From the NCBI GenBank assembly GCA_903892355.1, contig CAITIE010000053.1, positions 1 through 56,354 of the forward strand: DNA of 56,354 nt, given 5' to 3'. The stretch is from an uncultured Pirellula sp. GTDB lineage: Bacteria; Planctomycetota; Planctomycetia; Pirellulales; Pirellulaceae. Of this stretch, positions 1 through 10,156 are shown piece after piece; positions within the stretch are counted from its first letter, which is position 1; every line of letters begins with the position of its first letter. The notes below the pieces were generated by a model. It ran no database searches. It saw nothing but the letters and a program-made list of their open reading frames with translations, and was not told the origin of the DNA. The position numbers and the translations under genes were made by a program.

Positions 1-540
1 GCGTTTGGGCTGGTGGATCGGGATTCGGGGCGATTGCTGGCGGAAACTTTGGAAATTCACACGCTCGAGCTTGGGTGGTATAATCTTCAGGAGAGCGAGC
101 TTGGGACCGCTAGCCTGCTGGACCGCTGGCTGTATTGGTTGTTGCACGCCCACCAGTACGATGCACAGACGCTTGTGAGTTTATTCCCCCAGCCCGAGTT
201 CCAGAAGGCCACCGACTCGATAGACCGGATAGCCAAGAAGACCGAGGACAAAGCCATGTACGATACACGTGAAAAAGCCATCCGCGACCAGCAGTGGATC
301 ATGAACGCCGCGCGGCGAGAAGCACGCGAGGAAGGCCTGCAAGAAGGCCGTGAAGTAGGCCTGCAAGAAGGCCGTGAAGTAGGCCGTGAGGAAGGTGAGG
401 TTTTCGGCAAAATTCGCATATTGCAAAATTTGCTGAGCCTCCCTCAGTCGACTGACGAGGAGCTGAAAACCAAATCCAGGACCGAACTGGAGACGTTAGC
501 AACCGAGCTCCAAGCACAGTTGCGAAAGCGGATGACATAG
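1..540 (+). CDS. Rpn-type PD-(D/E)XK nuclease / putative transposase, C-terminal part
   Basis: This is the 3' end of a gene that begins before the window; the frame is open from base 1. The readable first residues (AFGLVDRDSG, then LEIHTLELGWYN) match the stretch after the nuclease core in Rpn (recombination-promoting nuclease) proteins, where a conserved LEIHxLEL strand occurs. A Glu/Arg/Gly heptad-like segment (about residues 100-130, EGLQEGREVG repeated) follows, then a short helical tail ending QLRKRMT, as is usual in this family. The PD-(D/E)XK catalytic residues would lie upstream and cannot be checked. Known Rpn proteins cleave DNA and stimulate RecA-independent recombination. A GTG at base 13 is in frame but is very unlikely to be the real start because the homology runs straight through it. 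Confidence 0.8.
   Translation, partial: AFGLVDRDSGRLLAETLEIHTLELGWYNLQESELGTASLLDRWLYWLLHAHQYDAQTLVSLFPQPEFQKATDSIDRIAKKTEDKAMYDTREKAIRDQQWIMNAARREAREEGLQEGREVGLQEGREVGREEGEVFGKIRILQNLLSLPQSTDEELKTKSRTELETLATELQAQLRKRMT
334..381 (+). repeat. 24-bp in-frame tandem repeat, two exact units
   Basis: Two identical 24-bp units (334-357 and 358-381) lie inside the Rpn-like gene, followed by a degenerate third unit. Because 24 is a multiple of three, the repeat adds eight-residue blocks (GLQEGREV) to a helical Glu-rich linker without breaking the frame. Variable numbers of such blocks are common in this family. Confidence 0.85.
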
Positions 541-574
541 TTTCCATAGGAATCCAGTCCACCTGTCGCCCCCG

Positions 575-1073
575 ATGACGGAGCGTTGGCAGGTAAGTTA
601 TCCATCAGTGAGCGGCCGGTCCACCGCTTCGGTGCCCCGGATTGGTACGCTATTTTCCGTCGATTGGAGGGCCAAACGCACGATTAACATGACCGTGCCT
701 TTGCCAAAGACCGAGCACATTTCTGGTGGTGCCAGTCGAGTCTGCCCGCTGCTCCGCGAGCTCCGAGAAGTCCTTGAGCCGTACCGCAAGGCGTCTGGAT
801 TCGTTGTGGACGCGGATGACTTGCGAGCAAAGACTAGCGGTCTAGACGGTTGGGCAAATGCGAATCTACGGTCTGGTTTATTGGATTGCATGAAACGCGC
901 CGGAGTATTCACATTGGGCGCGTTTGTTCCACTCGATGAGAGCGAGCAGACAGACATAAGTAGAGAAAGACTTTGGTCTAGCCGCAGCATGTGCTTGGCT
1001 AGGCAACACCCAGGCGGTCGCGAAGCAACACTACCTATTGGTCACCTCTGAGGCATGGAAAAAAGCGACGTAA
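575..1073 (+). pseudogene. Degenerate tyrosine-type site-specific integrase (3' part)
   Basis: The frame starting at 575 contains a recognisable integrase segment: VDWRAKR, then VPLPKTEH, then RVCPLLRELREVLEPY, then the NLRSGLLDCMKRAGV helix of planctomycete phage-type integrases. Near 965-972 the homology jumps to another frame, which reads AAACAWLGNTQAVAKQHYLL up to a TAA at 1071-1073; this holds the box with the catalytic tyrosine (HY). In the region where the conserved HxxR arginine of the catalytic core should be, the sequence reads FVPLDES, so that arginine appears to be Asp. A frameshift, a lost catalytic residue and a missing N-terminal half all indicate a dead gene. It ends about 90 bp from the 3' end of the tRNA-Ala gene, a classical integration target. 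The family call rests on motif recognition. Confidence 0.75.
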
Positions 1074-1123
1074 AAAACGACGCAGTCAGACCCGATCAGA
1101 GTCAATCAGAGCACATCAGGAAT

Positions 1124-1158
1124 AAAAAAAGCCTGTGAAAACCAATGTTTCACAGGCT
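1124..1158 (-). terminator. Rho-independent terminator of tRNA-Ala
   Basis: An 11-bp perfect stem (AGCCTGTGAAA at 1130-1140 pairing with TTTCACAGGCT at 1148-1158) has a 7-nt loop. Read on the minus strand it is followed by seven T (1124-1130). It lies 5 bp past the tRNA 3' end and fits termination of the tRNA transcript. Confidence 0.85.
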
Positions 1159-1162
1159 AAAG

Positions 1163-1236
<74 letters not shown>

Positions 1237-1442
1237 GAAATTTTGGACTGGGTTCCAGGTCTCCCCGGAGCCAGCGAAGAAAAGACTATCGACGCCGGTC
1301 GAGTGTGTCAAGGTTCCTCGCAAAAGGAGTAGCCCCATCCCGCAAATGCTGGGTTTATCGCACGGGATCAGCTACACTAGACCGTCGCCCCGCCTTGAAC
1401 TCGCCTACCGCGACCCATCCCACCTTCAGCAACCCCACTGCC

Positions 1443-2492
<1,050 letters not shown>

Positions 2493-2981
2493 ACACTGCC
2501 GAAAAAAATGATAGCGCATCACTAGTTCTTATGCCCCTCAGTTCGAATGCCTTCGAGTGCCTCGGAATCCCAATCCGCCACCTCCCGGTTTTTTTGCGAT
2601 CCTGCTTGTCATCGCTCTCATAAATGCCGTATCGAGCCCGAGCGCCATTTCATGGAGCCCGGGCACCATTTCAATGAGCACGGGCAGGAGCGAAAGCCAA
2701 AGCGTCCGACAACTCACTTCCCGTTTATCGAACCGGCCACCCTCGTGTTCCTCGAACAAAATCGGGCTTCTCGTCGAACGGATCGCATTCGCTATAATCC
2801 GGTCCCGCGGCATTAGGTTCGTGGGGCGTTGTATTCGCGGGCCAATGTATTCGCGGGCCAATGTATTCGCGGGCCAATGTATTCGCGGGCCAATGTATTC
2901 GCGGGCCAATGTATTCGCGGGTATCGCCATCGATCGTTGTGCATACCTATCGACGCTGAACTTTATCAACGCAGGAATATC
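2493..2981. other. Gene-free interval with tandem repeat
   Basis: No convincing reading frame is seen on either strand; the long frames here are repeat-driven or shadows of mtnA. Within 2620-2690 the words GAGCC(C)G...GCACCATTTCA recur loosely (AGCGCCATTTCATGGAGCC, GGGCACCATTTCAATGAGC). The main content is the 16-bp repeat at 2831-2922, which ends about 60 bp before the mtnA start. Confidence 0.6.
2831..2922 (+). repeat. 16-bp tandem repeat, five exact copies plus a partial one
   Basis: The unit GTATTCGCGGGCCAAT occurs head to tail at 2831, 2847, 2863, 2879 and 2895, with a partial copy from 2911. The copies are identical, which implies recent expansion. The period is not a multiple of three, so copy-number change would shift any frame across it; this argues that mtnA begins downstream of it. 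Confidence 0.97.
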
Positions 2982-4079
2982 GTGGAAAATCCTTCCAACA
3001 ATGCAACTCCTCCCTACATTTCCGTACGTTGGATTGGAGACGCGTTGGGGCAGTTGGAACTGCTCGATCAAACCTTGCTTCCTAACACCGTCGAGATGGT
3101 ACCGCTCGATGATTTGCATGGCGTCCATGAAGCCATCGTGGCGCTGCGAGTGCGTGGCGCACCCGCTATTGGGATCGCAGCCGCTTATGGAGTCATCGTA
3201 GGACTTCAAGACGCGATACGTAGACGAGCGTCGACAGCGGAAGCGATCTCGGTCGCCACACTAGCGTGCGAATATCTTGCCACCAGCCGGCCAACGGCCG
3301 TCAATCTGTTTTGGGCTCTCGACCGGATGAAAAGGGTCATTGATCGCAATGCCGGTGTCGCATCCGCAGTGGAATTGGGAAACCAACTCCTTCGGGAGGC
3401 GAGATTGATCCACGATGAAGACCGTAGGATGTGCCATGCGATCGGAGAATACGGAGCCGCTTTGTTTGAAGAAGGCTTCGGTATTTTGACACATTGCAAC
3501 ACCGGGGGATTGGCTACCTCGGAATACGGAACAGCCCTCGCTGCGATCTTGACCGCGCACGACCAAGGCAAGGACATCCACGTCTTTGCGGACGAGACAC
3601 GGCCACTCCTTCAAGGGGCTCGATTGACCATGTGGGAGCTTCAGCAGTACGGCGTTCCGTGCACGTTGATCTGCGATTCCATGGCCCCTCAGGTCATGAG
3701 GGAGGGGCGTATCCAAGCGGTCATTGTCGGTGCGGATCGAATTACCGCTCGCGGTGATACTGCCAACAAGATCGGAACGTACGGCGTCGCGATTGCAGCA
3801 AAGCACCACGGTGTCCCATTTTACGTGGCTGCCCCTACCAGCACCTTCGATCTATCGATCGTCGATGGGAGCGAGATTCCAATCGAGCAACGCAAGTCCG
3901 AGGAGATCACTTGCGCGTTTGGTCGTCGAACGGCCCCGGAAGGAGTCTCCGTTTACAACCCGGCCTTTGACGTAACACCTGCCGAATTGATCACGGCCAT
4001 CGTCACCGAACGCGGAGTGATTCACCCGGTCGACGAGCATCATGTACGAGCCATGGTCGGACGGAACGCATCCGCCTGA
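2982..4079 (+). CDS. mtnA: S-methyl-5-thioribose-1-phosphate isomerase
   Basis: MtnA converts methylthioribose-1-phosphate to methylthioribulose-1-phosphate in methionine salvage. The 365-residue protein has the family blocks RGAPAIGIAAAYG, LTHCNTGGLAT, DETRPLLQGARLT and VGADRITARGDTANKIGT. The catalytic cysteine is Cys172 and the catalytic aspartate Asp252; their spacing of 80 is the same as in the Bacillus enzyme (160/240). I chose GTG 2982, preceded by AGGAA, because the frame upstream runs into the 16-bp repeat and has no homology. No other salvage gene lies nearby. The convergent histidine kinase gene ends 55 bp downstream. Confidence 0.95.
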   Translation: MENPSNNATPPYISVRWIGDALGQLELLDQTLLPNTVEMVPLDDLHGVHEAIVALRVRGAPAIGIAAAYGVIVGLQDAIRRRASTAEAISVATLACEYLATSRPTAVNLFWALDRMKRVIDRNAGVASAVELGNQLLREARLIHDEDRRMCHAIGEYGAALFEEGFGILTHCNTGGLATSEYGTALAAILTAHDQGKDIHVFADETRPLLQGARLTMWELQQYGVPCTLICDSMAPQVMREGRIQAVIVGADRITARGDTANKIGTYGVAIAAKHHGVPFYVAAPTSTFDLSIVDGSEIPIEQRKSEEITCAFGRRTAPEGVSVYNPAFDVTPAELITAIVTERGVIHPVDEHHVRAMVGRNASA

Positions 4080-4134
4080 TCGGCCAAAAGTTCGGCGATC
4101 GCCCCTTCCGGTGCTCACCGCGAACCGATTCGGT

Positions 4135-5571
4135 TCATTGCGAACCAAGTGGGATGCGCACGACGCACTGCGTACCACCGTTGGGAGTACGACTAAATCG
4201 CAACGTACCCCCAAGCCCTTGGATGACGTTTCGTGTCAAAAAGACACCGAGCCCCATCCCTTCGCCAACTTCTTTGGTGGTAAAGAAAGGCTCACCGATT
4301 CGTCGCAACACATCGTCTGTCATCCCGGAACCTTGATCAGCGATCTCCAGCACCCAAGTTCGCTGATCGTTCTCGGCGCGATGGATGGTGGAGTTTACAT
4401 CGACGTGCTGATTGGGTTTGGATGCATCCAAACCATTCTGGAGCAGATTGCGCAGCGCCTGGGAAAGGGCTTGTTTGGGAAGAAGTGCCTTGAAATCCGC
4501 GACCGCTCGTTCCATCGCGATATGGACACGCTGGGGCTCACGCATTGCAATCACCGTTTCATCGAGGATTTCCTGGACCCTTACCGGATGCAAATGCTCC
4601 GCCGCAGCTTCTCCTGCCCCGCTTTTCATCCGATGCAAAATATCTTTACAACGATTGAGCTCCTCTCGGATCAGCCCAAAATCCCGACGAACTTTATCTG
4701 GAATGTCTTGTTTGTCGAGCGTGCGAGACAGCTCGCCAGCGATGACCGCAATGGTCGACAACGGACTTGCTAATTCATGCCCTGCGCCGGCTGCAAGGGT
4801 CGCAAGGGCCTCGAGACGCTGAGCACGCTCACGCTCTTTCTCGGCGATCGCCAATCGCCGATCCCGCTGTCGGACCTGCAAGGCCAACATGGACACGAAG
4901 TAGGCGAGCACGCCGCAACATGTTGTGAATGCAATCAGAAAAGCCGCCTTAGTCACATCCCATGGTGAATCAGCAGCGAGTGGTGAGTTGGCAAAGACTA
5001 CATTGGGGGTCGCTCGATTGAGGAGAAAAAATGCACCGAGCACTGAAGCGGCCGAAATCGCGATCGCCCAGAACCGGGAAAGCACCACACCGGCGACGAC
5101 GATGTTGGCCACATAAAACAGTATAAACGGATTCGCCGCACCGCCGGATAGATAGAGCAGCCCCGTCAAAATCATCACGTCGAACAAAAGCAATCCACCA
5201 AGCGTCCGCGAACCGACCGAACCATGATGGATTCCAAAACTCACTCCAAAGCTCTGTCCGGAATTTGCTTGGCGATCGATCGGCATCTCTGATGACGCAT
5301 TCAGCGATCGGCGGGCCACGAACCACAAAGCGACATTGCTGGCCACGGTGCATAACACCAACGCCAACATCGACACGATCGGCAACTCTATCTTGAGCAC
5401 AAAATAGACAAATCCGATGACGAGCAATTGGCCTGCGACAGCGATCCACCGCAACTGCGTCAACCAAATCGCGGAGGAGCCATGACCATTCGGATCATTT
5501 TGAGAGCGACTCAGCCCACTTGACGCATTAGCTTCCTGCAAGATGCTTTCCTTGTTCTGGTAAGTTAGCAA
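4135..5571 (-). CDS. RegB/PrrB-like membrane sensor histidine kinase
   Basis: This is a 478-residue membrane kinase. The N-terminal half has about six hydrophobic segments (residues 35-240). Between them lies GGAANPF (residues 143-149), which matches the GGxxNPF quinone-binding heptapeptide of RegB/PrrB/ActS redox sensors. The H-box GAGHELASPLSTI has its phosphoacceptor at His265, and the ATPase half has N (LLQNGLDAS), G1 (DQGSGM), F (EPFFTTK) and G2 (GMGLGVF) boxes. The family senses quinone redox state and phosphorylates a RegA-type regulator. No response regulator is adjacent, so its partner is elsewhere. The frame opens at TTG 5571; a second TTG at 5541 with AAGGAA upstream is an equally good start. 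Confidence 0.88.
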   Translation of the reverse strand: MLTYQNKESILQEANASSGLSRSQNDPNGHGSSAIWLTQLRWIAVAGQLLVIGFVYFVLKIELPIVSMLALVLCTVASNVALWFVARRSLNASSEMPIDRQANSGQSFGVSFGIHHGSVGSRTLGGLLLFDVMILTGLLYLSGGAANPFILFYVANIVVAGVVLSRFWAIAISAASVLGAFFLLNRATPNVVFANSPLAADSPWDVTKAAFLIAFTTCCGVLAYFVSMLALQVRQRDRRLAIAEKERERAQRLEALATLAAGAGHELASPLSTIAVIAGELSRTLDKQDIPDKVRRDFGLIREELNRCKDILHRMKSGAGEAAAEHLHPVRVQEILDETVIAMREPQRVHIAMERAVADFKALLPKQALSQALRNLLQNGLDASKPNQHVDVNSTIHRAENDQRTWVLEIADQGSGMTDDVLRRIGEPFFTTKEVGEGMGLGVFLTRNVIQGLGGTLRFSRTPNGGTQCVVRIPLGSQ

Positions 5572-5603
5572 TGAGAATGTTTAGCCACGTTTACGCAAAA
5601 GCA

Positions 5604-5639
5604 GATCGAAATCGCGGGGCCGATCGAAATCGCAGGGTC
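5604..5639 (+). repeat. 18-bp tandem duplication between genes
   Basis: Two near-identical 18-bp units (GATCGAAATCGCGGGGCC and GATCGAAATCGCAGGGTC) lie between the start of the kinase gene and the stop of the UnbV gene. They are one of many short duplications in this window. Confidence 0.8.
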
Positions 5640-5641
5640 AA

Positions 5642-7531
5642 CTACGGCTCCTCGACCACGAGGATATCGCGATCCCATCCATTAAGAATGACTGTTTGCG
5701 ATTTGCCACTTGGCCAATCGATGGTCAGCGAGGGGGAATCGGTAGCCGCAGATGCGGGAACGCCAAAATGAACAAGCGATTCGCCGGTCGCGGCGTAGGA
5801 ACCACCCCCAAAACGCTGGCGCACCCAAGACTTTCCGCCGGCATCCAGTCGGACTGAGGCACCGATGGCGTCTCGATTGGACGATGTCCCAATGAGACGC
5901 ACAACGACGTACTTACCGAGTCGTTTGGATCGATTCTCCACCAATGCAGCATCCATGTTGAGGCGACTGACTGCGTAGTCCAGCAACCCATCGCGATTAA
6001 AATCCGCCATCGCTACGGCTCGTGACGGTTGTGGCACGGCCAAGTAATTTCCGTCGCGAGGCACCAATCGAAAAAACTTGCCCTCGATGTTATCGAGGAT
6101 TTGGGGCCGTTGGTCGAAAGCGGAACCGATCGCGCGGGTTTCGATATGCCCATTCGCGACCACTAAATCTTCATCTCCATCGAGCTCCATATCGACAAAC
6201 GCGGTGCCCCAACCTACCGATGCTTCATCGGTGAGCCCAATCCGAGCCGCATTCGATGCGTAAGTGAAGAACAGATTGCCGTTGTTTTTGTAGAGGGCAT
6301 TAACTTCGTTTTGGTAATTGGTGACCCAAAGATCGAGCTTGCCATCGAGATTGTAATCACCGAATGCGATCCCCATGCTACCCTCTGGTATCCCAGAATC
6401 GTTGCATGCGACACCGCTTCGACGAGCCACCTCCGTAAAATGAAAATCCCCGTCGTTACGATACAACAAGTTAGGATCGACATCGTTGGAAACGTAGATA
6501 TCCACGTCGCGATCTCCATCCAGGTCTGCCGCCATGATACCGAGCCCACGGAGCGTCTCATCGATACCAACGGCCTCTGAGAGATCGGCAAACGTACCAT
6601 CCCCTCGGTTTTCAAACATCGCATCGGTCAATCCCTTGAACTCTCTCGGTCCGCAGTAGTCGACAACGCTCTCCGAACTCCCGGGGCCCGCGGGGACTTT
6701 GCAAATCGGATTGTTGTCAAAGGACCAGTTCGCATAGTGCGCAATGTACAAGTCGAGTAATCCATCATTATTGGCGTCGAAAAACGCCGCTGCCGAACTC
6801 CATTGCGAATCCACTAGTCCGATTCCAGCACCTGCCGACTCAAGCGCCGGTGCCGAGACGAGTTCAAGCGTACCATCACCACAATTACGAAAGAGTTGCA
6901 AACCCGAATATCCGGTAGTCAACACATCGGGGAATCCATCGCCATCGTAATCCGCGATTGCAATGGCGCAATTGTAGGTCGCGGACAGATCAATCCTCGA
7001 TGGTTCCGAAGCCGACTTAAAAACAAACCCGGATTGATTGCGAAGCAAGGCACCCGAGAACCCACGCATGGTTTTGCTTGGCACATCCGGCGCACCACCA
7101 CCTGCCGCGAGTATATCGGGCCGACCGTCGAGATCGTAATCGAAGACCGCGATTCCACCGCCGGTAGTCTCTGGAAGAAACATGTTCCCAAGTTCGCTGC
7201 CATTGCGATACAGGGAGCCGGCCAAGGCTCCTTCGTGCATATGAACCGCGATGTTATTGGTCGCAAGAATTGAAGCCCCGGAACTCGAGGTACCGGGAGC
7301 ACTGGCACCCGGTAGATTGCTTGAGGTTGCACCGTTTGCAATCGTGAAGTTACTCCCCGTGCTGTTATTCGTAGCGTTTCCTTTTAGAAAATCTGGGGGA
7401 TTTTCTTTGGGTTTACAGCCCGACAGCAGCATGCCCACGCCGACTATCGCAACGCAGGACCTGATCGCTGGCCACCGCAGGAGCCGAGTGATGGAACAAG
7501 CAACGAAGGTCGGCAAAGCGTCCAGGCTCAC
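5642..7531 (-). CDS. FG-GAP/VCBS repeat lipoprotein with ASPIC/UnbV C-terminus (CRTAC1-like)
   Basis: The 629-residue product has a hydrophobic N-terminus ending in a lipobox (MLLSGC, Cys39), so it is predicted to be a lipoprotein. The body is a beta-propeller of FG-GAP/VCBS repeats carrying Ca-binding loops such as DYDGDGFPDV, DANNDGLLDLY, DLDGDRDVDIYVSND, DYNLDGKLDLWVTN and DFNRDGLLDY. The end (IGASVRLDAGG, HFGVP, IDWPSGK) is the ASPIC/UnbV domain, so the architecture is that of CRTAC1-like proteins. Function in planctomycetes is not known; an extracytoplasmic binding role is inferred. It starts at a GTG that overlaps the stop of the upstream TPR gene (GTGA), so the two are translationally coupled. 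Confidence 0.9.
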   Translation of the reverse strand: MSLDALPTFVACSITRLLRWPAIRSCVAIVGVGMLLSGCKPKENPPDFLKGNATNNSTGSNFTIANGATSSNLPGASAPGTSSSGASILATNNIAVHMHEGALAGSLYRNGSELGNMFLPETTGGGIAVFDYDLDGRPDILAAGGGAPDVPSKTMRGFSGALLRNQSGFVFKSASEPSRIDLSATYNCAIAIADYDGDGFPDVLTTGYSGLQLFRNCGDGTLELVSAPALESAGAGIGLVDSQWSSAAAFFDANNDGLLDLYIAHYANWSFDNNPICKVPAGPGSSESVVDYCGPREFKGLTDAMFENRGDGTFADLSEAVGIDETLRGLGIMAADLDGDRDVDIYVSNDVDPNLLYRNDGDFHFTEVARRSGVACNDSGIPEGSMGIAFGDYNLDGKLDLWVTNYQNEVNALYKNNGNLFFTYASNAARIGLTDEASVGWGTAFVDMELDGDEDLVVANGHIETRAIGSAFDQRPQILDNIEGKFFRLVPRDGNYLAVPQPSRAVAMADFNRDGLLDYAVSRLNMDAALVENRSKRLGKYVVVRLIGTSSNRDAIGASVRLDAGGKSWVRQRFGGGSYAATGESLVHFGVPASAATDSPSLTIDWPSGKSQTVILNGWDRDILVVEEP

Positions 7532-8925
7532 TGAGTCCCCTTGCGTAGATTGATGTACCGTTGATGACGAGCGGCGAGTTCCATTTGGTTAGTCCTAGTG
7601 AAGTAGATCACAAGATCTTCGTGAGCGGGCAAGTGGTTCGCGTCGACCATCAAGGCCGAGTTGAGCCAGTGCAACCCGTCCTCTCGCGATTGTTTGTGCA
7701 GGAAAATATGTCCTAGCTCATAGTTCTTTTCGGCCGATTGGTCCGTCCCAGAGAGGAGTCGTGCGATTCGGTTGTCGATGGATTGCACGTCGGCTTGTCC
7801 TGCCTCTGCAATCTTCGCATACCTCTCCGCTTCAGAATTGTTACTTAGCGCCTGGTGAGCTTGACTCAAAAGGTTCGCGGTCCGAACATCTTCAGGCCAG
7901 AGGGTGGCGACATTCGATAAAGTATCGATCACCTTTTGCGGTTCATTTTTGGCAATGTAGATTCGCGCGAGAACTTGACGCATGTCCGTAGTCGCTTTGC
8001 CCGACTCCATCATCGGTTGCAATAGTTCGATCACTTCGTCCCCCCGATCCAGATTGGAGAGCGCCGTGGCGAGCACACCGATCGCATCCAAATCGTTGGG
8101 GGAGCCTTTCAAGTAGCGTTGCAAGGACCGGACAGCCCGGTCGTAGTCTCGAGTCATCGAGTACGCTGACGCAAGTTGACGGTAGACAGGCAGAAAATCG
8201 GGTCTCGTTGTAGCGGATTTCTCAAGAGCAGTAATGGCACTTGCAGAATCGCGATTGGAGAGCGCGATCATACCTCGAAAGAAGGGAACCCATGGAGAAT
8301 CCGGTTGCTGTTGGCCCCAAAAGTTCAAGAAGGCATCAACCGTTCCAAATTGCATTTTGCCGAGCAAGCCATAGACCACCGCTGGCCCGACTTCGGAGAT
8401 ATCGGTATCAGGCAAAGCCATCGCTTTGGCGATCGAGGAGTCGACGTCGTCCCCGATCCCCAACTGGGTCTCGCGCAGCAGCTTTTCCCCTTGGATCTTT
8501 TCTGGGGAGTAACCGAGTTGCCGCGCCAATTCCAAAAATTGCGCAAACGCGATGTCGTCCCCAAGGTGCCGGTACGCACGGCTTCTTAAAAACGCCGATT
8601 CCGCAGTAAGGCCATTCGTTTTTTCAAGCTTCTTAATTTCCGTGACCGCAGCCAGATTATCCCAGTTCTCGAGGGCTTTGTTGATGCGGAGGATCGAGGT
8701 GGTATAGCGATTCCGATAATACCCAAAGCCGGCCAAAGGAATGAGGATCGCTAGGAGAATCCCGAGCCGAATCCAGGTCCATGCCGACGACTTTGGTCCC
8801 GCCGACGTCCGCTCCTCCTCCATGGCGTTAGCAGCGGCAATTGCGGCCGCGGCAGAAATCGCATCCGCTTCGGAGAGTGGAATTGCATTGGAAAGATTCT
8901 TCGACTGCGTTTTGGATCGGACCAT
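7528..8925 (-). CDS. Membrane-anchored tetratricopeptide repeat protein
   Basis: A 465-residue protein with a short Ala/Glu-rich cytoplasmic N-terminus, one transmembrane helix (about residues 50-67, LGILLAILIPLAGFGYY) and then a long array of TPR-type helix pairs; examples are VYRQLASAYSMTRDYDRAVRS and NYELGHIFLHKQSREDGLHW. It has no enzymatic motif. Its stop overlaps the GTG start of the UnbV lipoprotein, so the pair probably works together at the cell envelope, the TPR solenoid as scaffold and the propeller as ligand binder (inference). Such TPR + ASPIC/UnbV pairs are frequent in planctomycetes. Confidence 0.85.
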   Translation of the reverse strand: MVRSKTQSKNLSNAIPLSEADAISAAAAIAAANAMEEERTSAGPKSSAWTWIRLGILLAILIPLAGFGYYRNRYTTSILRINKALENWDNLAAVTEIKKLEKTNGLTAESAFLRSRAYRHLGDDIAFAQFLELARQLGYSPEKIQGEKLLRETQLGIGDDVDSSIAKAMALPDTDISEVGPAVVYGLLGKMQFGTVDAFLNFWGQQQPDSPWVPFFRGMIALSNRDSASAITALEKSATTRPDFLPVYRQLASAYSMTRDYDRAVRSLQRYLKGSPNDLDAIGVLATALSNLDRGDEVIELLQPMMESGKATTDMRQVLARIYIAKNEPQKVIDTLSNVATLWPEDVRTANLLSQAHQALSNNSEAERYAKIAEAGQADVQSIDNRIARLLSGTDQSAEKNYELGHIFLHKQSREDGLHWLNSALMVDANHLPAHEDLVIYFTRTNQMELAARHQRYINLRKGTQ

Positions 8926-9191
8926 CAGGAAAAGTTCAAATCAGGATCCAGGAAAGGGGGCGCGGCGTCGGAACACTCGACCGCCATCACATCCCCCCGG
9001 CAATTGTATCCGCGGCGTCCACCGTATTGTAACTTCCACTCGTCACCGATTGGGGCCCCAGAAACGCATGTTGGCCGGAAATCCGCGTAGTAACACTCAT
9101 GCTGAGGTTGAGAATGGTAGATGGCGATCGATCGCGTACCACTCGCCTCGCCCCATAACCCTTACTCCTTAACCCTCAAACCTGCAGGAAG

Positions 9192-10115
9192 CTAGGAACC
9201 TCGCGTCGCTTTGGAGTTGGGTTTACCGGCTCGCGGGTGGGCTTTGACGTACGCCGCCTTGATGTTGGATGTGCTTACGTGGGTGTAGATTTGGGTGGTG
9301 ACCAAGCTCTTATGCCCGAGTAGTTCTTGGACACTTCGAATATCGGCCCCACCGTCGAGCAGATGCGTGGCGAAACTATGCCGCAAGGTGTGGGGGGTGG
9401 TGCGGGTATCGAGTCCGCACTGGAGGATATATTTCTCAAGCATTCTCGCCACACTACGGCTGGTCAATCGGCTGCCGAATTTGTTGCGAAACGTGGGACT
9501 TTCTCGCTCGTTGGTCGGGCAGGGACGCCGAGCGGCAAAATACCGGTGCAAGGCTGCGATTGCGTATTTCCCGAGGGCACCGAAGCGTTCTTTTCGGCCT
9601 TTACCGCGGATCCTAACAACCCCTTCTTCGAAGTCGATATCCCGATCGTTCATACCCACCAGTTCGCTGACCCGAAGCCCCGCGCTGTAGATGACTTCCA
9701 GGATGGCGGAGTCTCGAAGCCCCATCTCGCCGGACGCATCTGGGGCGGCAAGCAAGCTTCGGATTTCGTCGCCGGTCAAGAAATGAGGAAGCTTGCGTCC
9801 ACCACGTGGGTTGCGTAGTGGTTTTGCCGGGTTGGAGTCGACCATTTCCTGTCGCTGTGCGAACCGATAGAAGCTTCGCAGGGAAGCTAGTTTCCGGCTG
9901 ATGCTCGACCGAGCGTACCCCGCTTCATGGAGCGCTGTTACATAACCCCGGAGATCGTTGGGGGATACATCGCTTGGTGCTACGGAGCGACTTCCCTCGT
10001 CGGTCAGAAAATCCGCCATATCCATCAAGTCTTCGCGATACGATTTAATCGTTAGATCCGAAGCATTCTTTTCGACATCCAAGTACCGTAAAAACTGGGC
10101 GACTTCCGTATGCAT
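9192..10115 (-). CDS. xerC: XerC/XerD-type tyrosine recombinase
   Basis: The 307-residue product has the SAM-like core-binding domain (LRYLDVEKNASDLTIKSYR) and a full catalytic domain: Arg in AGLRVSELVGM, Lys in GKGRKERFG, HxxR in TPHTLRHSFATHLL, the second His in LLGHKSL and the Tyr in TTQIYTHVS. Length and layout match chromosome-dimer-resolution recombinases, which act at dif. XerC and XerD cannot be told apart safely from the sequence. I prefer ATG 10115 (GAGG upstream); an in-frame TTG at 10154 would add 13 residues without homology. The gene lies 41 bp after the GT4 gene on the same strand. No dif-like 28-mer was recognised nearby. Confidence 0.93.
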   Translation of the reverse strand: MHTEVAQFLRYLDVEKNASDLTIKSYREDLMDMADFLTDEGSRSVAPSDVSPNDLRGYVTALHEAGYARSSISRKLASLRSFYRFAQRQEMVDSNPAKPLRNPRGGRKLPHFLTGDEIRSLLAAPDASGEMGLRDSAILEVIYSAGLRVSELVGMNDRDIDFEEGVVRIRGKGRKERFGALGKYAIAALHRYFAARRPCPTNERESPTFRNKFGSRLTSRSVARMLEKYILQCGLDTRTTPHTLRHSFATHLLDGGADIRSVQELLGHKSLVTTQIYTHVSTSNIKAAYVKAHPRAGKPNSKATRGS

Positions 10116-10156
10116 TCGACAGAGACCTCGATGAAGGAATGGTGCAACCGCCAAGC

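Noticed and set aside
2831-2922. CRISPR array
   Set aside because: The repeats are directly adjacent with no spacers, so it is a simple tandem repeat.
2538-3209. Long minus- and plus-strand frames over the 16-bp repeat and the mtnA start
   Set aside because: They are kept open by the repeat, have no family pattern, and overlap the well-supported mtnA frame.
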